From assembly GCF_026212465.1 (NCBI RefSeq), contig NC_080060.1:12564066-12628065 (forward strand): DNA of 64,000 bases, read 5' to 3'. This DNA comes from Amaranthus tricolor. Taxonomy: Eukaryota > Streptophyta > Magnoliopsida > Caryophyllales > Amaranthaceae. Made by a program: the position numbers and the translations under genes. Below the pieces are notes generated by a model that worked only from the letters and a program-made list of their open reading frames with translations, did no database searches and was not told the DNA's origin. Shown in pieces: positions 56,649-64,000 of the stretch. Numbering within the stretch: position 1 is the stretch's first letter; every line of letters starts with the position of its first letter.

Positions 56649-58556
56649 TGCAGAGAAATTAATCTCATTTTAATCACGAATTTGACGTCTAATTCTTTTT
56701 TAATTAGTGACGGTAGTAATTTGAAAATTTTCTACGATGATTAGAAACTTGGTAATTCGTAACGTAGTTATGATCTTAACATGTAACGTAAACTTTGGAA
56801 GTAAAACTTAAAGTTGAGCAACTACCCATAATATTTCGGGATAATTATAGTACTTACCAGTAAACTTTATTTACCCATGTTGGGAATAAATTAAATATTT
56901 CATACACATGTACAAGTGATTTTTAAACATGAAATACAAGTTACATAACTTGTTACATGCACAACAATTTTTACCCACACTTTAAACTATCTTAGATAAA
57001 CCTTCCTACACCATAATAGATCAAATGAATGACAAAATCCACCTCCAAACAGCCCTAACAATCAGCCATCTTTTGCTGTCCCAAACCCCTTTTTAGCCTT
57101 TTGTTCACTTACATACACAAACTGGAAACTCTACCCAAGAACCCCTTTTGTTCTACCCAAAGCTGGTGCATCATTTACAAGCATGCAAGAGGCAAATATT
57201 TGAAGCAAAACACTCTATTTTCTGACCATTTCATTCAGCCATAAGCCCCAACATATTGCACTCAAATTCATTCAAGAACAAACACTAGAATCCGTCAAAG
57301 TTTCAACTACTAAAACACCATCTTTTCTCATCAAATCTTCTTCAAAAACCCATCTAAACTTTTAAAAATTTATGTTTAGAAACTCAAATCATTCATTAAA
57401 ATAATCTTCAATTTAAGAGCTTTCCATACACACCAAACTTGAAGAAATCCACCAAGAATAGAGTAGGTTATGTTCATTCCTTTATTTCACTAGTTTTGTT
57501 AAAACTTGTTCATGTAAAATTCTTTTTACATGAAATCTTTCTATAAACTAAGATTAATATAAAATGGGTATTTCATCATAATAACTAAGAAAATTAATCT
57601 ACTAAGAAGTCCTAAAATTTCGGCCAAAAAAAGGAAATTTGAAACATTTTTCTTCCATCAACTTACAATCTCCTATCTTTGTTTCCTAGCCAAAAACTTT
57701 CAAGTTGTGGGACTTGTTCAATAAGTGTTGCTCAAGACTAATCCATGTCGAAAGTGACAAAATATCAAAGGGTAAAAAAATTTAACAATTTTTAGTTAGA
57801 AATGAAAATTCATTAACTTACATAGAAAGAACTGAAAATAATGCTATTTTTGGGTTCTTTGAAAATGTTTGTAGCAAAGGAGTTGAATCTTAGTTCTTAA
57901 GAAGTTGGACCGAAGGTTAAGGAGCACTTTTGGAGCTAAGAATCGAGGTATAGTTATATGGGATGATTTTTAAGTATATATCAAAAACAAATTGGGAACT
58001 TTTATAAAATAATTGTTTTGAAAATTCCCAAGTTTTGTTCTTAAGGATATGAAAATTGTTGTATATTTATTTGTGTTGGTAAATATATGTTTTATGATGA
58101 GCTATTATGTGTGCTATAATTGTGGGCTTCATACTTATGATTTTTATGAATTATTTTAGTGTACAAGTGCTTAAAATTAAATTTTAAAAATATTTTAATT
58201 ATGAAAATTATGATGAACAAAATTATGTGGTTTTGAGAAATAGTTTTTAAATATTTTCTAAGCATATTCAAGTACTAAAAGGTTGGGGAAATTTTATTTA
58301 GATTTTTCCTTGCGTTTATTGACTGTTGGAGTTTTACCGTTATTTAAATGCTTAAATTATTTATAAAATGTAAAATGGTGTTAAATATATTCTTATTAAT
58401 TAAAATAATTATGAAAAAAGTCATTTTAATTACCCAACAAGTTTCGGCCAATAGGTATTATTTAAGAATTTTTGATGAATTTTTGTTTAATCGGTTTATT
58501 ATTTATCGGTAAATGGTATAATGGAAAAATATAAAAAAAATACTAAATGACATCAT
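56649..58556 (+). mobile_element. Outer large LTR, 5' part
   Basis: Similar along its length to 58,630-60,395 of the inner LTR (landmarks GATGATTAGAAACTTG, TTGAGCAACTACCCATAA, GCATGCAAGAGGCAAATATT). The start at TGCAGAG (56,649) is inferred from the end of integrase similarity. It is interrupted at ATCAT by the inner LTR and continues at 62,373. Confidence 0.75.
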
Positions 58557-61500
58557 TGAAACAATCGCATTATTAATGAGATTCGCTAGTCCTTTTTAGC
58601 GCCTAATTTTTTTTTTTATATTTGTTCGTTACTAATTATTATTTAATTAGTGATGGTAGTAATTTGAAAAATTTTTACGATGATTAGAAACTTGTTAACT
58701 CATAACGTAGTAATGAATCGTAACAAGTAACATAAACTTTGGAGGTAAAACTTAAAGTTGAGCAACTACCCATAACATTTCGGAATAATTATAATACTTA
58801 CTCGAAAACTTTATTTACCATGTTGGGGATAAATTAAATATTTTATACATATATACAAGTGTAAATTAAATATTTTATACATATATACAAGTGATTTTTA
58901 GACATGAAATACAAGTTACATAAGTTGTTACATGTAGAACAATTTTTATCCAAACTTTAAACTATCTTAGATAAATCTTTCTTACACCATAATAGACCAA
59001 ATTGAGACAAAAATCACCTCCAAAACAGCCCCAACAGCAGCCCCATTGCTGCACCCGTACCCCTCTTTTTAGTCTTTGTACACTTACATACTCAAGTAAA
59101 TTGTTCTATTCAAAACCCCTTTTGTTCTTCAAAGGTTGTGCATCATTATAAGCATGCAAGAGGCAAATATTAGAAGAAAAACACTTCATTTTCAAAACAT
59201 TTTATTCAGCCATAATCCACAACAAATTGCTCCCAAATTCATCCAAGAACAAACACTACAATCCTTCAAAGTTTCAACTACTAAAACATCTTCTTTTCTC
59301 ATCAAATCTTCTTGAAAAAACCCATCTAAAACTTCTGAAAATTTATGTTTATAAACTCAAATCTTCCATAAAAATAATCTTCATCTCAAGAGCTTTCCAT
59401 AGACACCAAACTTGAAGAAATCCACCTAGTATAGAGTAAGTTATGTTCATTTCTTTATTCCACTAGTTTTTGTTAAAACTTGTTCATGTAAAATATTTTT
59501 TTTACATGAATCTTTCTATAAACTAAGATCATTATAAAATGGGTATTTTATCTCCAAAACTAAGAAAATCATCACTTATAAATCTATAAAAATCGGCCAT
59601 AAAAAAAAGTAAGTCCACAAACATATAATTTTGTTACTTAAAAGGATTTAAGTAAAATTATGGGACTTGACTAAGTATGTTACTCAACATAATAAGTATA
59701 CTCCAAATATGTTCAAATCATCACAAGTATTAGTTTAACAACCCTAACTAAGAAAACTTAAGTGCATGTTAGAAATCCAAAATTATTATTGATTTTTGTA
59801 TGAATGCAATATGTTTAGGTGAAGAGTTGGAGTTGAGACTTGAAGGGCAAGAACCTAAAGTTGAAACCACTTCTAATAACCTATCGGAGCTTACATGGGA
59901 GTTTACGGAATATTTATGTAGGCTTGGAGTCAAGTTATGTCACATGGGGTGATTTTTAAAGGATTTAAGAACAAGTTGGGGAAGTTTGTGTATGAACTTG
60001 TTTTTAAAAAATAAAATTCCCAAAGAGAAGTTTTTAAATCTTGAAAAATGATATCAAAATGATAATTTTGAGTATGGAATGATTTATCACATGTATTATT
60101 ATTGTGGGCATTATACATGTCGATTTTATGAATTGTTGTATGTTTAAAGGCATGTTTAACAATACTTTGTGAAAGTAATTGTGATGGAAATGATTATATG
60201 GACTTGGAAAATATTTGAAATGCATTTTAAAAGTAATTTCTAGTAGCTATATGTTAAAAGTTTGGGAAGTTTTTGTTGACATTTAAGGACCTTAATAATT
60301 TTTACTCGGTTATTAATAATCGGTTACCTAGAAAACTATAAAATATAAAATAAATACTAAATAACGTCTTTTGGACATGAAAATTTTATGAGACACTTAT
60401 ATAAATAGTAGATACATGTTAGAAAATTTATATAGATTTTCGTGACCATATATGAACTTGAATAAATTCTATTCGTTTTATCGGTAAAATAACGACATTA
60501 ATTATTAAAAATACCCCACACGGTTTTTAATGGTTATTTAAAATTTTATACCCCTTAAAATACTTTCTAGAACATTATCGAATTTTTATATTATTTAATT
60601 CGGACTCAAATAATTTTAAACCTATTTTATTTGATTTATCGATAATATGTCTATACAAAATAATAAGATGCCATACATGACTTATATAAGTTCAAATGAC
60701 CTAATAAACATGTTATATGACTTCCAGAACTTTGGTATAATTTTATGAAATAAATTATTAATTATTTACTAATTTATCAAGTTAATAGAAATTATTTATT
60801 TATTAAAAGGTGTAATATCGATAATCTAATTTGAGTAAAGATACACCTATATCAAAAAGTTATAATTGTATCATTAACCTATTGCCTCATAGTGTAAAAT
60901 AAGTTTAACTTAGATGATTTATAATTTTACGGATTTAAGACATCATTTAAATAACGATAAATACTTAAATTGTCGAAAATAATCGTAAAATCGTTATAAA
61001 TTGGTATAACTAATTATAATCTGATGGGACAACCTTCATTCATTATAAATAAGGTTTTATAAAGACTAAATTAATTTGGGCCTTGTTGGAGAATTACTAT
61101 GTATTTTGTAAATCAATTATTGATTTTATTACCGACAAAATTACCGAGTATTTGAGAAAAGAGTGTTTTATGAATTTTCTATCATAATGATTTTATAAAC
61201 TTGTGAACTATATTTTGGTTGTTTTGAATGAATTTCAAAACTCTTGTAAGTTATATTTACTTTACTTAAGAAAGATTGAAACGAAATATTTTAGTGGTTT
61301 CCTTGAAAAACCATATTGAATTTTAACTACTTTTTATTTCGATGCATTTTCATACATGTTAGTGATGCTCCAATATAATACAAAGGTTATGTTTGATGAT
61401 ATGATTATGCTAAAGCATGTTTTACCCAGGTGGGAAAGATTATGATTTGGTTTTGCTATGTTGCAAATAAAATATATTTATCATACGGAAAAAGTTGATA

Positions 61501-62367
61501 TTTTTTTTTTGACTTTCAAAGGCTATTGAAATTCCAAGAAATATATTGTATACAAAAATGTTTTAGCCTAAATGGAAGGTACATATGCCACAACAAATGT
61601 AGTGTGCATGATTAAACGGCTCACCAATGCTAAGCGCGTATTGTACACCATACCATTGTGTTACACTTGCCGGACATGTCACGGACGGTAAACCGACCAC
61701 CAAACGAGTCAGATGATGACTCATAGAGTACCCATGCAAACTTATGATATGAAATTGAAATTAATTTGGATCCATTAAGATCTTATGATTTATGATGAAA
61801 AATGAAAACTTGGAATTACTATAAAACCATTGAACTAAGTTTGAATGATAATATGATTTATCAAATGAAAAAGCATTTTTCAAAATGAATTCACTCAAAT
61901 CAAAAAGTTTTAATAACTTGTTTAACGAACACTAGTGTGTTTATACTCAGCCTTTTTGCTGAAAATATACTTTGTATGTTTTCCAATGGTTTTGTTTTTA
62001 GAGTAAACCCCAATGGCACCTCGACGGAGAATTAATATGCGAGCGGAAGATGAACTCGAGTTGGAGTATGACTCCCTTTTGTTTAGATCTCTTTATTGTA
62101 TTTGAGAGACTAAAGTTTAGTAGTTTAGGTTTGGGATATTTCAAAGATGTAATTTGAACTTTGGAATTATTTCGATTTAGTTGTAATTTTCCTTTATTTT
62201 GGACAGTTAAGACTTCCGTTATATTGCTTTAGTTTGGTTCAAGTATTTTACTTGGATATTGGTTTAACCTTTAAGTAACCTTTCAATTGTGTTGGCAAAA
62301 GTAAGCTTCCGCTTGATTAATACTAAATTCCAGTTAGTGTTTGCCTTCATAATTCGGGACGGTTACA
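58557..62367 (+). mobile_element. Inner solo LTR, 3.8 kb
   Basis: It starts TGAAACAATCGC and ends CGGGACGGTTACA. It is flanked by ATCAT at 58,552-58,556 and 62,368-62,372. Removing it with one ATCAT restores the outer LTR alignment (AAATGACATCATTTTGACTT against AAATAACGTCTTTTGGACAT). There is no internal region, so it is a solo LTR formed by LTR-LTR recombination. The element family is probably Ty3/gypsy given the large LTR and GGGACGGTTACA end; the clade is not fixed. No genes inside. Confidence 0.92.
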
Positions 62368-62372
62368 ATCAT

Positions 62373-63470
62373 TTTGACTTGTAATTTTAATGAGACACTA
62401 ATATGGACAGTAGGTAGATATTAGAACCCTTAGATTAATTCTCTTGGACATTAATGGACTTTAATGAATTTTATCGTTTTATTGGTAAAAATGGCTATAT
62501 TAATTATTTAAAATATGATAAACGTAATTAATTGTTGGAGTATTATTTTATTTTCTTTTTATAAATTGTTGTTTTGATTACCGATAAATTGCAAATTTTT
62601 TGAAAAATCGTTAATTCTATGAAATCTTTTATTTAATAAATATATGATATATGAAAAATATTTTGGTTGTTTTGAATCAAATTCATAACTATTTGAAATT
62701 TTATTATTTTACTTGAAATGAGTTGAATCAAGTCTTTAAAAACATTTTAGTAAATCCCTTGAAATTGTATTGTTTGTAAGTAAGTTGTAAAAGATGTTTT
62801 TTTTTCCATTCTTTGTAGTGATGCCCTAATATAATACAAGTATTTATACATGATGTGTTTGATGATTTCACAAGCAAGTATGTTTAATCCCATGTGAAAA
62901 AGTTATGAATTATGTTTTACCAAAACATGTTGACCGCATGGAAAAATATTTACAATTATAAGTCATGATACTACAATGAAAAGCATGTTTATACCAAGTG
63001 GTGAAAATGTTGAATATCAAGTAAAGTAATATGAATGATGTATATATATGAACAAATGAAAGTGTTGGGTACATTCGTCACAACAATGGTTGTGTATGTG
63101 GTTAGGCATAACAAAGGTTATGCCTGATTTTAACACAATACCATTCTATTAGAATCTAGTCTGTCGCGCGCGAATGGTGGATCGCCTACCAAAAGAGTCA
63201 TAGAATGAACTCAATGTTAGTACCATTCAGCTAAATAATATATACTGCTAATAAGAAACCATATTGTTTTGGAAGTTACTGAGCAGCTTTTGAACCATTG
63301 ATTTGAGTAAAAACAAAAAAATTGATTTTATGATTTCAAGATTTAATTATCTCAAACAAAAGTTTTATGACATGACGGACACTAGTGTTGAATACTCGGC
63401 CTTTTTGCTGAAACTATGCTTTTGTGTGTTTTTCAATGATTTTGTTTTAGAGTAATCCCCATGCCACCTC
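62373..63470 (+). mobile_element. Outer large LTR, 3' part
   Basis: Continues the outer LTR, aligned with 60,375-62,017 of the inner LTR (TAGTGATGCCCTAATATAATAC, ACTCGGCCTTTTTGCTGAAA, AGAGTAATCCCCATG). It stops at GCCACCTC, where a third LTR starts. About 350 bases of its 3' end are not seen. Confidence 0.8.
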
Positions 63471-64000
63471 TGATGCAATTATGAAGAGCTCACAATTCAA
63501 TATCAAATACGTACATAATTGTATCAAAGCACTAATAAAGCCCATTGAACCTCCATGTACTAAACATGCTGATCATAGCTTGAAGGAAGGAGATCAACTT
63601 CAAGATGGACTAAACATGAACATGAAAGCATGGCAAGAGCAAGAGGAAACACAAGGAAGCCTTCCAGCAAACATCAGACAGAACAAAAGGCTGTTCCCAG
63701 GTCAGCAAGCAACAGAACAGCAAAGACATCGACCTGCCTGGCAGCCCACCTTGCGAGCATTGGAACGTCTAGCCTGGTGTGTGTATGAGCATGGGATTTC
63801 AAAGAATGGCATCTTTAGACATGAAAGAAGAAGCCAAGACTCAGAGTTAGCACAGAGAGCCCTCACAGAACCCACAAGATCAGCTCCAAGGTCACGTGTT
63901 CGCCAGCTGTTTGATAGTGGCTGATTTCAGAACACTTAGGCTATTTTTTTGTTCTGTTTTATTTTCTTGTTTGCACGTGTTTTAATAAATAGGCACGGGG
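63471..64000 (+). mobile_element. LTR of a relative of the unit B retrotransposon (window edge)
   Basis: It begins TGATGCAATTATGAAG right at the break in the outer LTR. The middle part matches the minus-strand reading of the 43,605-44,601 LTR (AAAGCATGGCAAGAGCAAGAG, CAGCAAACATCAGACAGAAC, then the GACCTGCCTGGCAGCCCACC area). It ends at the window edge just past a TATA-like TTTTAATAAATAGG (63,978 on). The 147-codon ORF here has the same LTR origin and is not a gene. Confidence 0.75.

Noticed and set aside
63481..63924. 147-codon ORF at the right edge
   Set aside because: It aligns with the non-coding LTR of the unit B retrotransposon read on its minus strand; treated as LTR.

Overview
This is a stretch of flowering-plant nuclear DNA. 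It is AT-rich, has spliced genes with GT..AG introns, and is full of plant-type transposons (CACTA, Stowaway-like, hAT-like, Athila-type Ty3/gypsy, solo LTRs). I cannot fix the species from sequence alone.

The window is organised around a large direct tandem duplication. Unit A runs from about 237 to 23,702 and unit B from about 23,703 to 49,853; both share the same gene order. The unit A/unit B junction has a few bases of A-rich microhomology and lies about 30 bp upstream of the start codon of a papain-like gene. The unit A copy of that gene has therefore lost its own upstream DNA, while the unit B copy keeps it. The duplicated genes are (1) a 126-residue, three-exon DUF3615-like protein (4,291-5,079 and 25,675-26,458, minus strand), and (2) a 383-residue papain-fold (C1A-like) protein with Cys/His/Asn in place, no visible signal or prodomain, and a helical C-terminal region (21,866-23,672 and 48,019-49,825, minus strand). 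Between them lie gene-like remnants: a small membrane ORF that is intact in A and frameshifted in B, unassigned exons, and a 14-3-3 exon carried inside a CACTA element.

The two units differ by clean transposon insertions for which the sister copy shows the empty site. A alone has a Stowaway-like MITE (7,356-7,611), an hAT-like insert with a repeated flank (1,498-2,593), and a 3-kb inverted copy of an Athila fragment (14,576-17,586). B alone has a 2.15-kb CACTA element with GGCGACC subterminal repeats (30,708-32,860) and a 4.4-kb LTR retrotransposon (43,605-47,978) that sits 40 bp past the stop codon of the papain-like gene. A has also lost several 60-450 bp blocks that B keeps. Near-identical and clearly diverged blocks alternate along the two units, which suggests sequence exchange between them.

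Right of the duplication (49,854-64,000) there are two inverted-repeat MITEs and a decayed Athila element (gag, protease, RT, RNase H, start of integrase; 51,500-56,648) carrying a 746-bp terminal-inverted-repeat insertion. A large LTR (from 56,649) interrupts its integrase. Into that LTR a second 3.8-kb solo LTR has inserted (58,557-62,367, target duplication ATCAT), and the outer LTR is then cut at 63,471 by an LTR related to the one in unit B. The 3-kb inverted insert in unit A includes the Athila/outer-LTR junction and the 746-bp element, so it looks like a copy of this very locus made by a replication or repair event, not by transposition.
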